DNA of 64,000 bases. It comes from Cognatilysobacter tabacisoli. GTDB taxonomy: Bacteria > Pseudomonadota > Gammaproteobacteria > Xanthomonadales > Xanthomonadaceae. The stretch covers positions 1 to 64,000 of the forward strand of contig NZ_QXJI01000001.1 in NCBI RefSeq assembly GCF_003586305.1, written 5' to 3'. The notes below the pieces were generated by a model, which worked only from the letters and a program-made list of their open reading frames with translations, did no database searches and was not told where the DNA came from. This document shows, piece by piece, positions 44,038 through 52,986 of the stretch; position 1 is the first letter of the stretch; every line of letters starts with the position of its first letter. The position numbers and the translations under genes were made by a program.

Positions 44038-45789
44038 TCAGCGCGTCTCGCTGTAGACCGGCACCGACGCGGCCAGCGGGTCCAGCCGCACCCACAGCGC
44101 CACCGCCACGGCCGCGAGCAGCAGCGCGAGCGCCAGCCACCAGAAGCCGCGGTGCGGGCGCGGCAGCAGCGGGGCGAGCAGCAGCCACGCCGGTGCCAGC
44201 AGCACCACGAGCACTGCCGGCAGCCCGGTGCCGATCGACAGCATCGCGAAGTGGCCGAGCGCGGCGAGGAATCCGATGCCCACGACCGCCGCGGCCGCGA
44301 ACAGGGCCCACGAGGCGGGCCCGTCCGGACGCGGGCGAGACGACGCGGCCGCGACCACCGCACTCGCCAGCAGCAGCGGCCAGGTGAAGAACGGCGAGCC
44401 GCCGGGCAGGGCGGCCTGCACCGCCGTCGCCAGCAGCGCGGTCACGCCGGCCAACGCCAGCCAGCGCTCGAGCCCGTCGCGGCGCGCGGCCGCGACCATC
44501 GCCGCCAGCACCGCGAGCAGCACCAGCAGCGCCTGCCACTCCAGCCGCGGCAGCGCCGCCAGCCGGTCGTAGTAGTCCGGCGCCCCGGGCCCGCGCGACA
44601 GCAGGTTGACGCCGGTCAGCGCCAGCGCGGCGGCGACCAGGCCGGCGAGGCCGTGCGCAGCGGCGAGCGCGACGCCGCGCGCCGTCCATTCGCCGCGGCG
44701 CCGGCGCGCGATCGCCACGACCAGGCCGGCGGCCAGCGCGAGCAGCACCCAGCCGACCCACGGCGCATACGCGACCGTCGCCAGTCCGAGCACGTCGCTG
44801 AACACCACGTCGGCGCTCGCCGTCGGCAGCGCCGCCTCGCCGGACAGCGCGCGCGCCAGGTCGAGCGCCTGCGAGCCCAGGTGCTGCAGCGAGCGCGGAT
44901 CGACGTTGTCCGGCGTCGCCAGCGGCGAGTGGTACAGCCGCGCGTCGCCGATCGGCGCGAAGTTGAAGCCGGCCACGCCGCGTTGCAGCGCTTCGGTGAA
45001 GTCGGTCGAATTCGGCAGGCGCTCGTAGATGCTGACCGCGAGGCTGTTGGCGGCCGGCTGGCGCACGACGCGGGCGAACAGATCGACCAGCGCGCCGTTG
45101 CCTGGGCTGGCCTGGAACATGATCGCGCGGCCGCCACCGCCGCGGGCTTCGAGGTTGACCACGGTGCCGATGCGCGCTGCCAGCGGGTCGCCGGCCGGCG
45201 CCGCGGCGAAGAACGCGCGCGCGCCGGCGAGGCCGATCTCCTCGGCGTCGGTCAGCACGATCGCCAGGTCGCGGCGCTGCGCGTCGCGCGGAATGGCGCG
45301 CGCGATTTCCAGCGCCGCGGCGACGCCGAACGCGTCGTCGGCGGCGCCCGGCGAGCCGGTCACGCTGTCGTAGTGCGCCATCAGCGCGACCGCGGGGCCG
45401 CTGGCCGGCGGGCCGGCACGCACGGCGATCAGGTTGACGCCGGTGCGCGCCGGCGCGCTGCCGCGCTTGGCGAGCCGAGCGGTCTGCCTGGCGGTGAGCG
45501 CGAACGGCTGCTCGCGCACGCTGAAGCCCAGCGACTGCAGCCGCCCGGCGAGGTACGCGCGCACGACGTCGTTTTCGGCCGAGCCGGTCGGGTGCGGACG
45601 CGCGGCGATGACGCGCACGTCGGCCATCGCCCGCGTTGCGGAGAATGCGTCGGCCGGTGCGTCCGCCGGCAGCGCCGGCGGCGGCTGCGATGCGAACCAC
45701 GTCAGCAGCGCGCTCGCCAGCACGGTGGCCAGCAGCCACGCCCAGTGCGGGCGCGCAGGCGGGTCGATCGTTGCCGTCGCTGGCTGCAT
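44038..45789 (-). CDS. M28 family zinc peptidase with C-terminal membrane domain
   Basis: A 583-residue protein. After one N-terminal transmembrane segment (LLATVLASALLTWFA) comes an M28 aminopeptidase domain facing the periplasm: RPHPTGSAENDVVRAYL, MAHYDSV (metal His, Asp), GAADDAFG, LTDAEEIGLAGA (catalytic Glu pair) and SDFTEAL-type late motif NSTDFTEAL. The second half (from about residue 340) holds some eight hydrophobic segments, as in Fxna/ERMP1-like membrane M28 proteins. It would trim N-terminal residues of peptides. A TATAGT box lies about 57 nt upstream on the minus strand. Confidence 0.9.
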   Translation of the reverse strand: MQPATATIDPPARPHWAWLLATVLASALLTWFASQPPPALPADAPADAFSATRAMADVRVIAARPHPTGSAENDVVRAYLAGRLQSLGFSVREQPFALTARQTARLAKRGSAPARTGVNLIAVRAGPPASGPAVALMAHYDSVTGSPGAADDAFGVAAALEIARAIPRDAQRRDLAIVLTDAEEIGLAGARAFFAAAPAGDPLAARIGTVVNLEARGGGGRAIMFQASPGNGALVDLFARVVRQPAANSLAVSIYERLPNSTDFTEALQRGVAGFNFAPIGDARLYHSPLATPDNVDPRSLQHLGSQALDLARALSGEAALPTASADVVFSDVLGLATVAYAPWVGWVLLALAAGLVVAIARRRRGEWTARGVALAAAHGLAGLVAAALALTGVNLLSRGPGAPDYYDRLAALPRLEWQALLVLLAVLAAMVAAARRDGLERWLALAGVTALLATAVQAALPGGSPFFTWPLLLASAVVAAASSRPRPDGPASWALFAAAAVVGIGFLAALGHFAMLSIGTGLPAVLVVLLAPAWLLLAPLLPRPHRGFWWLALALLLAAVAVALWVRLDPLAASVPVYSETR

Positions 45790-45938
45790 GTCGGGGTCCC
45801 CTGGGCCGGACGGGCGCCGCGCGAGGGCGCGGCGTCCGGGCCCCGACTATACCCACGCCCGGCGGTCGGGCCGCCGACGGCGATGGCCGCTGCTCCCGCG
45901 CCGCGGCGTAACCTCCCGGGGACTGCCGAGGACCGACC

Positions 45939-46943
45939 ATGACCCTGCGCAACGCCGCGCTGGCCAGCCTGCTGATGTTTCCGTGCTTCGCGCACGCGGC
46001 CGGTACGGCCGGCGGCCCCGTGATCGACATGCACCTGCACGCCTATCCGCTGGAGCTGCCGCCGGGCTCGCCGGCGTGCCCGGGCGACCAGCCCATTGCT
46101 GTGCCGACGATGGACCCGCGCGACGAGTTCGACCCTTCGCTGCTCGGCAACTGCCCGCAGCCGATGCGCGCGCCCGCGACCGAGGACGCGCTGATGCGCG
46201 AGTCGCTGGCCGCGCTGCGCAAGCACGACGTGCGCCGCGCGATCACCGACGGCAGCGTCGAGCGCGTCGCCCGCTGGCGCGCGCAGGCGCCGGGCGTGAT
46301 CGTGCCGGCGGTGGCGTTCGGCAAGCGCGAGGAAAAGTCGATCGACGAGCTGCGCGCGCTGCACCGCGCCGGCCAGCTGGCCGCGTTCGCGGAGGTGTCG
46401 ATCCAGTACCGCGGCCTGCGCGCCGACGACCCGCGCTTCGCCCCGTACTTCGCGCTGGCCGAAGAGCTCGACATTCCGGTCGGCATCCACCTCGGCGAGG
46501 GCCCGCCGGGCGCCGCGCGCTTCCCCGGCTACGAGGACTACCGCGCCAGCATGACCACGCCGTTCCAGCTCGAGGAGGTGCTGCGCCGCCACCCGAAGCT
46601 GCGCATCTGGGTGATGCACTACGCCTCGCCGCTGGTCGACGAGATGATCGCGATGATGTTCACCCACCCGAACCTGTACGTGGACGTGTCGTGCAACAAC
46701 TGGGGCTTCCCGCGCGCGCAGTTCCACGACGCGCTCGAACGCATGGTCGATGCCGGCTTCGGCAAGCGCATCCTGTTCGGCTCCGACCAGATGTACTGGC
46801 CGGACGCGATCGGCGAGGCGATCAAGGCGATCGACACCGCGCCGTTCCTGACTCCTGCGCAGAAGCGCGACATCTTCTACAACAACGCCGCGCGCTTCCT
46901 GCGGCTGAGCGAGGCGGAGATCGCCGCCGACCACGCGCGCTGA
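45939..46943 (+). CDS. Exported amidohydrolase (amidohydrolase 2 family)
   Basis: A 334-residue metal-dependent hydrolase with a signal peptide (cleavage near FAHAAG). The barrel motifs IDMHLHAYP (HxH), GIHLGEGPP, IWVMHYASP and FGSDQMYWPD with the final metal Asp are visible, which places it in the amidohydrolase 2 / decarboxylase-like branch. The substrate is unknown. ATG 45939 begins the signal peptide. It is divergent from the M28 gene. Confidence 0.87.
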   Translation: MTLRNAALASLLMFPCFAHAAGTAGGPVIDMHLHAYPLELPPGSPACPGDQPIAVPTMDPRDEFDPSLLGNCPQPMRAPATEDALMRESLAALRKHDVRRAITDGSVERVARWRAQAPGVIVPAVAFGKREEKSIDELRALHRAGQLAAFAEVSIQYRGLRADDPRFAPYFALAEELDIPVGIHLGEGPPGAARFPGYEDYRASMTTPFQLEEVLRRHPKLRIWVMHYASPLVDEMIAMMFTHPNLYVDVSCNNWGFPRAQFHDALERMVDAGFGKRILFGSDQMYWPDAIGEAIKAIDTAPFLTPAQKRDIFYNNAARFLRLSEAEIAADHAR

Positions 46944-47037
46944 GCGCGACGCCACGCGGCGCGCGAGCGGGGCGCGGCATGCGCGATGCGCCCGCACGCG
47001 CAGTAGCATCACGGCAGTCCCCCGCTGGAGTGCCCCG

Positions 47038-47508
47038 ATGCCCGACGTCACCGCGTTTCCCGGTCTGCAATCGCCGCTGGGCGAAGGCGAGGCGCTGGCC
47101 ACCTCGGACAACCGCGGCTTCCGCACCGCGATGAACGTCGCCGGCCACGGGCTCGTCGCTGACGAGCCGGTGGCGGTCGGCGGCACCGACCAGGGGCCGT
47201 CGCCGTACGGCCTGATCTCCGCGGCGCTGGCGTCGTGCACCGCGATGACGCTGCACTCGTACGCCAAGCTCAAGCAGCTGCCGGTGACCGCGATCCGCGT
47301 CGTCGTGCGCCACGCCAAGGTGCACGAACTGGACTGCGAGGCGTCCGACACCGATCCGGGCGCGCGCATCGACCGGCTCGAACGGCAGATCTGGATCGAC
47401 GGCGACGTCCCGGACGCGACGCGCCAGCGCCTGATGGAGATCGCCGACCGCTGCCCGGTCCACCGCACCCTGCACGGCACGATCCGGATCGTCACGCGCA
47501 GCGAGTAG
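47038..47508 (+). CDS. OsmC family peroxiredoxin-like protein
   Basis: A 156-residue cytoplasmic protein of the OsmC/Ohr fold. Two reactive-Cys segments are present: ALASCTAMTLHSYA and DRCPVHRTL, matching the YhfA/OsmC branch, which reduces organic hydroperoxides by thiols. The GGTDQGPSPYGL motif precedes the first Cys. Stand-alone gene; no OhrR-type regulator nearby. Confidence 0.9.
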   Translation: MPDVTAFPGLQSPLGEGEALATSDNRGFRTAMNVAGHGLVADEPVAVGGTDQGPSPYGLISAALASCTAMTLHSYAKLKQLPVTAIRVVVRHAKVHELDCEASDTDPGARIDRLERQIWIDGDVPDATRQRLMEIADRCPVHRTLHGTIRIVTRSE

Positions 47509-47627
47509 GGCGCGGCACGGGCGCGTGCCGCCCGGCGCGCGGGATCGATCGCCGCCGTGATCTCCGGCAGTGGCCGCGTCGGCGCGGTTGAGGCAGAGTC
47601 TCGGCTCCACCGCTGCAGGTCGCCCGC

Positions 47628-47918
47628 ATGCCCTCCGAAACCCGACTGACGCCCGAACAGGCCGAAGCGGCCGCCGCCGCGATCCTGGCCGGCCCCGAAG
47701 CGGCCGCGATGCGCGCGCAGACCGAGGCGCTGCGCCAGCGCCTGGAGGCCGCGCGCCGCACCCGCAACCTCGCCATCGGCGCGATGCTCGGCTTTGCCGC
47801 CGGCTGCGTCGTCGGCGGCGTCGCGTTCGGCGGGGCGATGCCGTCCGGCATCGTCGGGCTCGGCCTGGGCACGCTGGCCGCCCGGCTGCTGGCGTCCCGC
47901 CGTGCCGGCGACGCCTGA
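47628..47918 (+). CDS. Small membrane protein, hypothetical
   Basis: A 96-residue protein: an Ala/Glu-rich helical N-terminus (LTPEQAEAAAAAILAG, ALRQRLEAARRTRN, likely coiled coil) and two short hydrophobic segments (AIGAMLGFAAGCVVGGVAF and GIVGLGLGTLAARLL) at the C-terminus. No family recognised. It starts a tight row of three genes with 47928 and 48133, spacing 9 and 7 bp, which supports co-expression with the acetyltransferase. Confidence 0.6.
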   Translation: MPSETRLTPEQAEAAAAAILAGPEAAAMRAQTEALRQRLEAARRTRNLAIGAMLGFAAGCVVGGVAFGGAMPSGIVGLGLGTLAARLLASRRAGDA

Positions 47919-47927
47919 GCGTCGCGG

Positions 47928-48125
47928 ATGAAGGCGTCGACGCTGGCGCTGTGCGTCGCGGTCGCGTTCGGCGTCGCCGCCGCGCTGGTCGCATTCGCCA
48001 ACCGCCGCCGGCGCGAGGCCGGGTCCCCGGTCACGCCGAGGGCGGCGACGGCGCAGGCGTTCCTGTCCCGCGCGGCCGGGTTCTCGCTCGCGTTCGCGGT
48101 CACCTCCTGGGCGATCGACCGGTAG
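47928..48125 (+). CDS. Small membrane protein, hypothetical (65 aa)
   Basis: A 65-residue product with an N-terminal hydrophobic segment (LALCVAVAFGVAAALVAF) followed by a basic patch NRRRREAG and a second weak one (AAGFSLAFAVTSWAI). No motif or family recognised. Accepted because of its place between two genes in the same direction with gaps of 9 and 7 bp. Function unknown. Confidence 0.5.
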   Translation: MKASTLALCVAVAFGVAAALVAFANRRRREAGSPVTPRAATAQAFLSRAAGFSLAFAVTSWAIDR

Positions 48126-48132
48126 CGACACC

Positions 48133-48816
48133 GTGCACGTGCTCGACAACCCGATCTGGTCGTCGCTGGTCAGCCGCCAGCGCGCGTTCGCCCGCGGCGA
48201 CGGCGACGGCGGCGTGGTGCGCTACCCGCCGGACGTCGCCCCGTTCCTCGGCATCGCCCGCGGCGCGGACGGCGTCGACGCGCGGCTCGCCGCGCTCGTT
48301 TCGCCCGACGAAACGGTCTACCTGCTCGGCGCGCGCCCGCCGCGGCCCGCCGGCTGGCGGGCGAGCGGTCCGCATTCGCTGGCGCAGATGGTCTGCGAGG
48401 CGCCGGTGCCCGAGGTCGACGGCCCGGCGATCACGCCTCTCACCGACGCACACCGCGACGACGTGCTGGCGCTGACGGCGCTGGTCTATCCACACTATTT
48501 CCGCCCGCGCACGATGGACCTCGGGCGCTACTTCGGCATCTACGACGGCGGGCGGCTGGCGGCGATCATCGGCGAGCGCATGGCCACCGACGGCTGGCAG
48601 GAGATCAGCGCGGTGTGCACGCACCCGGACTTCAACGGTCGCGGGCTGGCGCGCCGGCTGCTCGCGTGGCTCGGCAACGACATCCTCGCGTCGGGGCGCG
48701 TGCCGTTCCTGCACGTCAGCAACGAGAACGTCCGCGCCAAGGCGCTGTACGCGCGCAACGGCTACCGCACGCGCGTCGACATCGACTTCTGGTCGCTGCG
48801 CGCGCCGACGCGCTAG
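48133..48816 (+). CDS. GNAT family N-acetyltransferase
   Basis: A 227-residue protein whose C-terminal half is an FR47-like acetyltransferase: LTALVYPHYFRPRTMDLG, ISAVCTHPDFNGRGLARRLL (the acetyl-CoA pyrophosphate loop) and VSNENVRAKALYARNGY. The N-terminal half is a second, degenerate GNAT-like part. Acceptor unknown. It starts with GTG at 48133, 7 bp after the upstream small membrane protein, so probably the third gene of that unit. Confidence 0.85.
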   Translation: MHVLDNPIWSSLVSRQRAFARGDGDGGVVRYPPDVAPFLGIARGADGVDARLAALVSPDETVYLLGARPPRPAGWRASGPHSLAQMVCEAPVPEVDGPAITPLTDAHRDDVLALTALVYPHYFRPRTMDLGRYFGIYDGGRLAAIIGERMATDGWQEISAVCTHPDFNGRGLARRLLAWLGNDILASGRVPFLHVSNENVRAKALYARNGYRTRVDIDFWSLRAPTR

Positions 48817-48825
48817 CCGGACCGG

Positions 48826-49485
48826 TCAGCGCAGGCAGCGCACCGATTGGCCCAGCCCGCGCGGGTACTGGATGCGGAAGATCCGGCCGTCGTAGTCGAA
48901 GAGCAGGATCGAAGTGACCTGGTCGGTGGCGTCGGTCGACAGCGACCACCAGTAGCCGACGCGCCCGCCCAGTCGCGACGTGCCGTCCTGGATGCGGAAC
49001 CCGCCCGGGCGGGCGTCGAAACCCGACGCGTTGCTGCCGTTGCCGCTGCCGGGCCAGCCGACTGCGGACTTCAGCGCCGTGGCCGCGCCGCTGCGGCCGA
49101 GGTGGGCCTCGAGCGCGTCCCAGTCGTGGTTGTCCGGAATCCGCCACCCCGGCGGGCACAGCCCGCGCGGGTCGACGACCGCGTGGTGGTTGTAGAGCAG
49201 GCCGAAGCGCTCCCGGTACGTCGGGTCGTCGCCGTAGCTCGTCAGCGCCGGCATCCGGTCGCGCGCGGCGGCGGCCCAGGCGGCATTGCCGACCGCGACC
49301 GCGATCGGGTCGCCGTTACGGAACGTCGTCACCTCGAGGTTGCGCGCCATCCACACCTGGGCGCCGATCGTAACGCTCGCGACGGCGTCGGTCGCGGCCT
49401 CGCCGCGCGCAGTCGCCTCTGCGGCAGCGGCGGATCCCATCGACAGTGCGGCCGAGAGGACGGCAGCGAAGCTTGCTCGGGGCAC
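48826..49485 (-). CDS. Exported FISUMP-domain protein
   Basis: A 219-residue protein with a signal peptide (cleavage near GSAAAAEA). The domain is the Fibrobacter succinogenes major paralogous (FISUMP) type: IGAQVWMARNLEVTTFRNG, AWAAAARDRMPALTSYGDD, GLLYNHHAVVDPRGLCPPGWRIP, then GGFRIQDG, YWWSLS and a final GQSVRCLR. The two Cys (GLCPP and VRCLR) are usual in the family. These domains sit on surface proteins, mostly of Fibrobacteres and Bacteroidetes, with no known activity. Convergent with the acetyltransferase gene (9-bp gap). Confidence 0.85.
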   Translation of the reverse strand: MPRASFAAVLSAALSMGSAAAAEATARGEAATDAVASVTIGAQVWMARNLEVTTFRNGDPIAVAVGNAAWAAAARDRMPALTSYGDDPTYRERFGLLYNHHAVVDPRGLCPPGWRIPDNHDWDALEAHLGRSGAATALKSAVGWPGSGNGSNASGFDARPGGFRIQDGTSRLGGRVGYWWSLSTDATDQVTSILLFDYDGRIFRIQYPRGLGQSVRCLR

Positions 49486-49591
49486 GGGGCACCTCGGGTG
49501 GTCAGCGGCACAGCGCGGCGCGATCGCTCGCGTCGGCCGCCGTGCCGAAGAGACGTCGCCCGGGCCCGGGCGGATGCGCGGGCCCGGCGCG

Positions 49592-49999
49592 CTACTTCGA
49601 CCCGGCGTTGACCATCCACGGCGTGCCGAAGCGGTCGACGCACATGCCGAAGCCCTGCGCCCAGAACGTCTCGGCGAACGGCATGCGCACGGTGCCGCCG
49701 TCGGCCAGCGCGTTGAAGATGCGCTCGCCCTCGGCGCGGTCGTCGACGCCGATCGACACCGAGGTGCCGCCGGGCGGCTGGTAGTGCTCCGGCGGGCTGT
49801 CCGAGCCCATGATCGCTTAGTCGCCGATCGCCAGGTGCACGTGCATGACCTGCTGCTTCATCGCCTCGGGCATGCCCTCGCCGCCGGGCGTGTCGCCGAA
49901 GCGCGACAGCATTTCGATTCGGCCGCCGAGCACCCGCTCGTACAGGCGGAAGGCGTCCTCGCACTGGCCGTTGAAGACGAGGTAGGGGTTAATCTTCAT
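49592..49999 (-). pseudogene. VOC/PhnB-like glyoxalase gene interrupted by an in-frame stop
   Basis: Read as one frame, 49999 down to 49592 encodes a 134-residue PhnB-type VOC protein: MKINPYLVFNGQCEDAF, AMKQQVMHVHLAIGD, then AIMGSDSPPEHY, VSIGVDDRAEGERIFNAL and WAQGFGMCVDRFGTPWMVN. A TAA codon (49817-49819) interrupts it at codon 61, exactly between IGD and AIMGSD. Relatives have one ordinary residue there, so a single base change or a sequencing error explains it. An ATG at 49810 could restart translation of the rest. The gene is 20 bp downstream of the RibD_C-type reductase with a good GGGAGGAC ribosome site. The product is probably not made whole. Confidence 0.75.
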
Positions 50000-50019
50000 C
50001 GCGTGTCCTCCCGTGGGAA

Positions 50020-50778
50020 TCAGGCCGGCAGCGGATTGGCGAACCCGGGCAGCGGCGGCTCGGGCGCTTCGTCGTCGTCCTTCCCGTCGTCGTCCTTCCC
50101 GTGGTGGGGCGCCGGGCGGTCGACGGCGATCGACGCGCGCCGCGCGACCTCCTCGGCCGTCGGCGGGTCGAGCGCGAACGAGCCGTGCGCGACCGCGCCC
50201 GCGCGGCGATACACCAGCAGCTGCGCCCCTGTGGAGGTGACGTGCGAATCGGTGAGGGTCAGCGCCGCCGGCACGCTCCACGTGCCGAACAGCCGCTTGC
50301 CGTGGCCGAGCACGACCGGCGCGATCCACAGCCGCCACTCGTCGACGAGGTCGTTGGCGAGCAGCGTCTGCACCAGCCCGGCGCTGCCGTGCACCTGCAG
50401 CTCGCCGCCGCCGTGGCGCTTGAGTTCGCGGACCGCGTCGGCGACGTCGCCGTCGATCAGTCGCGCGTTGTGCCAGTCGGTCGACTGCAGCGTGCGCGAT
50501 GCGACGTGCTTGGGCACGCGGTTGAACGTGTCGGCGATCGGGTCGGACGGGTCGGCCGCGTGCGGCCAGTGCGCGGCGAAGATCTCGTACGTGCGCCGAC
50601 CCAGCAGCAGCGCGTCGGCGCGCGCGCACCAGTCGGCCATCCGCTGGCCGAGGTCGTCGTCGAAGAACGGCACCATCCAGCCGCCGTGCTCGAACCCGCC
50701 GCTGCGATCCTCGTCGGGCGCGCCGGGCGCCTGCACGACGCCGTCGATCGTCACGAAACTGCCCACCACCAGGTGCAT
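50020..50778 (-). CDS. Dihydrofolate reductase/RibD C-terminal family protein
   Basis: A 252-residue protein with a RibD_C-type reductase domain: MHLVVGSFVTIDGVVQAPG, FDDDLGQRMADW, LLLGRRTYEIFAAHW, NRVPKHVASRTL and LQVHGSAGLVQTLL, the usual NAD(P)H-binding layout of the YwjB/YyaP group. The tail (PHHGKDDDGKDDDEAPEPPLP) is acidic and disordered. Reductase activity on an unknown substrate is inferred. CAGGAGG 5 nt upstream fixes the start. A broken VOC gene follows; such pairs are common in clusters with YCII proteins, not seen here. Confidence 0.85.
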   Translation of the reverse strand: MHLVVGSFVTIDGVVQAPGAPDEDRSGGFEHGGWMVPFFDDDLGQRMADWCARADALLLGRRTYEIFAAHWPHAADPSDPIADTFNRVPKHVASRTLQSTDWHNARLIDGDVADAVRELKRHGGGELQVHGSAGLVQTLLANDLVDEWRLWIAPVVLGHGKRLFGTWSVPAALTLTDSHVTSTGAQLLVYRRAGAVAHGSFALDPPTAEEVARRASIAVDRPAPHHGKDDDGKDDDEAPEPPLPGFANPLPA

Positions 50779-51042
50779 CCGGACCTCCTGATTGTTCTGT
50801 CCGGGCCGCGATGGCCCGCCTGGTCTGTCGACGAGCGGGCGCACCCGCATTCGACATGCGCCGGCAGACGATCGGGCAGGCGGCGTTAGCCGGCGGTCAC
50901 GGCGAAGCCCCGCGCCGCGCCGCGCGGCTGAACGGGGCTGGCCGAAGGCGCGAGGGCGCTTTCGCGTGCCCGCGTGCGCGCCATCGGAACTGCTATCGAC
51001 GCCTCGGCGGGGCCATCACGGGTCGCGGTTACCATCGCGCGC

Positions 51043-52602
51043 ATGCCTGACCGCCGAATCGCCTGGCTGCACTACCTCGCCGCGCCCGCGGCGGTCGCCT
51101 TGGCGCTGTTCGTCCGCGTGCGGTTCTGGCCCGAGCTGTTCGAGGTGGCGACGTTCCTGCCGCTGTTCATGGCGGTGCTGTTCTGCGCCTGGCTCGGCGG
51201 GCTGGGGCCCGGGCTGGTGGCCACGGTGCTGGGCGCGGTCGCGTCGGCGTGGTGGCTGCTGCCGCCGACCGGTTCGTTCGCGATCGCCGGCGGCGAGCAG
51301 CAGCTGCAGCTGGCGCTGTTCGTGTTGCTTGCGCTGGCGATCACGCTGGCGTGCGAGTCGCTGCATGACGAGCGGCGCCGGGCCGAGGGCCTGCGCCACG
51401 ACATCGACGACCTCGAGGCGATGCAGGCGCGCCTGCATGCGCTGGCCGCCGACCTGTCCGAGGCCGACCGCCGCAAGGACGAATTCCTCGCCACGCTCGC
51501 GCACGAGCTGCGCAATCCGCTCGCGCCGATCAGCAACAGCCTCGAGATCCTGCGGCTGGCGCCGGACCCGGACACCCTGCAGGCCGCGCGCGCGACGATG
51601 GCGCGCCAGCTCGCCCACCTGGTGCGGCTGGTCGACGACCTGCTCGACGTCAGCCGCATCAGCCGCGACAAATTGCAGCTGCGCCGCGAGATCGTCGCGC
51701 TGCAGACGGTGGTCGACAACGTGGTCGAGTCGGCCGGTCCGTTCGTCGCGTCGCAGGGCCACGCCCTCGCGGTGTCGATGCCGGACGAGCCGATCGAACT
51801 GGAAGCCGACCCGGTGCGGTTGGCGCAGGTGGTCGGCAACCTGCTGCACAACGCGGCCAAGTACACGCCGCACGGCGGGCACCTGTCGATCGAGGCGACG
51901 CTCGACGACGACACCGTCGAGATCGTCATCGCCGACGACGGCATCGGCCTGCCGGACGACCTGCGCGACCGCGTGTTCGACATGTTCCGGCAGGGCGACG
52001 CGTCGCTCGAGCGCACCCGCGGCGGGCTGGGCATCGGGCTCGGCCTGGCGCGCCGGCTGGTCGAACTGCACGGCGGCACGATCCTGCTGGACAGCGACGG
52101 ACCGGGCCGGGGCACGCGCGCGGTGGTGCGCCTGCCGGCGCTGCGCGGTGCGCGCGGCGGCGAGGGGGCAACGGCCGCCGAGCCGGTCGCGACGCCCGCG
52201 GTTCGGCCGCTGCGGATCGTCGTGGCCGACGACAACCGCGATGCGGCCGACACGATGGCGCAGGTGCTGCGCGCGGCCGGGCACCACGTCAACGTCGCCA
52301 ACGACGGCATCGAGGCGCTGGCGCTGGCCGAGTCGGTGCGGCCCGACCTGCTGCTGCTCGACATCGGCATGCCCGGCCTCAACGGGTTCGAGGTGTGCCG
52401 GCGGCTGCGCACGGCGCCGTGGGCGCGCAGCGTTCCGATCGTCGCCATCACCGGGCTGGGCCAGCCCAGCGACCGCGACCGCTCGCGCGACGCAGGCTTC
52501 GATGCGCACTGGATCAAGCCGATCGACCCGGCACGCCTGCACGCCCTGATCGCCGGCCTCGATCGCGCCAACGACGCAGTGCCGCCGACCGCATCGATCT
52601 GA
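51043..52602 (+). CDS. Hybrid sensor histidine kinase with C-terminal receiver domain
   Basis: A 519-residue membrane-bound kinase. The N-terminal 100 residues hold three or four transmembrane segments (DUF4118-like, ATFLPLFMAVLFCAWLGG, GLVATVLGAVASAWWLL). A coiled-coil linker leads to the dimerisation domain FLATLAHELRNPLAPI with the phospho-His, the ATPase domain (NLLHNAAKYT, IVIADDGIGL, GIGLGLARRLVELHGG) and a receiver domain (IVVADDNRDAADT, phospho-Asp in LLLLDIGMPG). No periplasmic sensor is visible; a signal from the membrane is likely. No separate response regulator is adjacent. Start 51043 chosen for the first hydrophobic segment. Confidence 0.92.
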   Translation: MPDRRIAWLHYLAAPAAVALALFVRVRFWPELFEVATFLPLFMAVLFCAWLGGLGPGLVATVLGAVASAWWLLPPTGSFAIAGGEQQLQLALFVLLALAITLACESLHDERRRAEGLRHDIDDLEAMQARLHALAADLSEADRRKDEFLATLAHELRNPLAPISNSLEILRLAPDPDTLQAARATMARQLAHLVRLVDDLLDVSRISRDKLQLRREIVALQTVVDNVVESAGPFVASQGHALAVSMPDEPIELEADPVRLAQVVGNLLHNAAKYTPHGGHLSIEATLDDDTVEIVIADDGIGLPDDLRDRVFDMFRQGDASLERTRGGLGIGLGLARRLVELHGGTILLDSDGPGRGTRAVVRLPALRGARGGEGATAAEPVATPAVRPLRIVVADDNRDAADTMAQVLRAAGHHVNVANDGIEALALAESVRPDLLLLDIGMPGLNGFEVCRRLRTAPWARSVPIVAITGLGQPSDRDRSRDAGFDAHWIKPIDPARLHALIAGLDRANDAVPPTASI

Positions 52603-52697
52603 GCGTGCACGCCCGGGCTGCGGCTGGGCGCGCGGGCAGAGGGAACAGGTGTGCCAGAGCGGGCGCGGCATGCGCCGCCGTGCGCGTACGCGGCGCG

Positions 52698-52895
52698 TCA
52701 GCGCTTGGCGCTGCTCGGCTGCTCGGGCCTGTTCGCACGGGCGATCGCCCACGGCGCGACCTCGCGATCGCGGCTGTGTTCGCAGGCGGTCGGACCCTTG
52801 CCGGCGTTCTGCGCAGAGGGCAGGGCGGCGTGCGGCGTGTGCGGCGCGACGTCGCGTTCGCGGTCCGCGCGCAGCGGCGAGTGCAGCAGGCTCAT
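52698..52895 (-). CDS. Possible small protein (65 aa)
   Basis: A 65-residue frame, hydrophilic (MSLLHSPLRADRERDVAPHT), without recognised motif. The only positive sign is GAGGA 8 nt before the ATG. Otherwise the region 52603-52986 shows no gene. It could equally be chance coding in GC-rich DNA. Confidence 0.3.
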   Translation of the reverse strand: MSLLHSPLRADRERDVAPHTPHAALPSAQNAGKGPTACEHSRDREVAPWAIARANRPEQPSSAKR

Positions 52896-52986
52896 GGCGT
52901 TGTCCTCGAGGGGTCAGGGTGCGTGCCGGCACCGTCGACGTGCAGCTAACGCCATCGGGGATTGCCACCGCGTGAAGTGCGCCTGT

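Noticed and set aside
45908-45933. Second GTAACC upstream of the amidohydrolase gene as a possible ECF promoter
   Set aside because: At 16-bp spacing the following bases are GGAC, not CGAA, so it fails the -10 part of the pattern.
42740-46030. Minus-strand open frame of 1096 codons
   Set aside because: Runs across the XVIPCD gene, DUF1428, the tandem repeat and the M28 gene in the wrong frame; no motif, no ribosome site.
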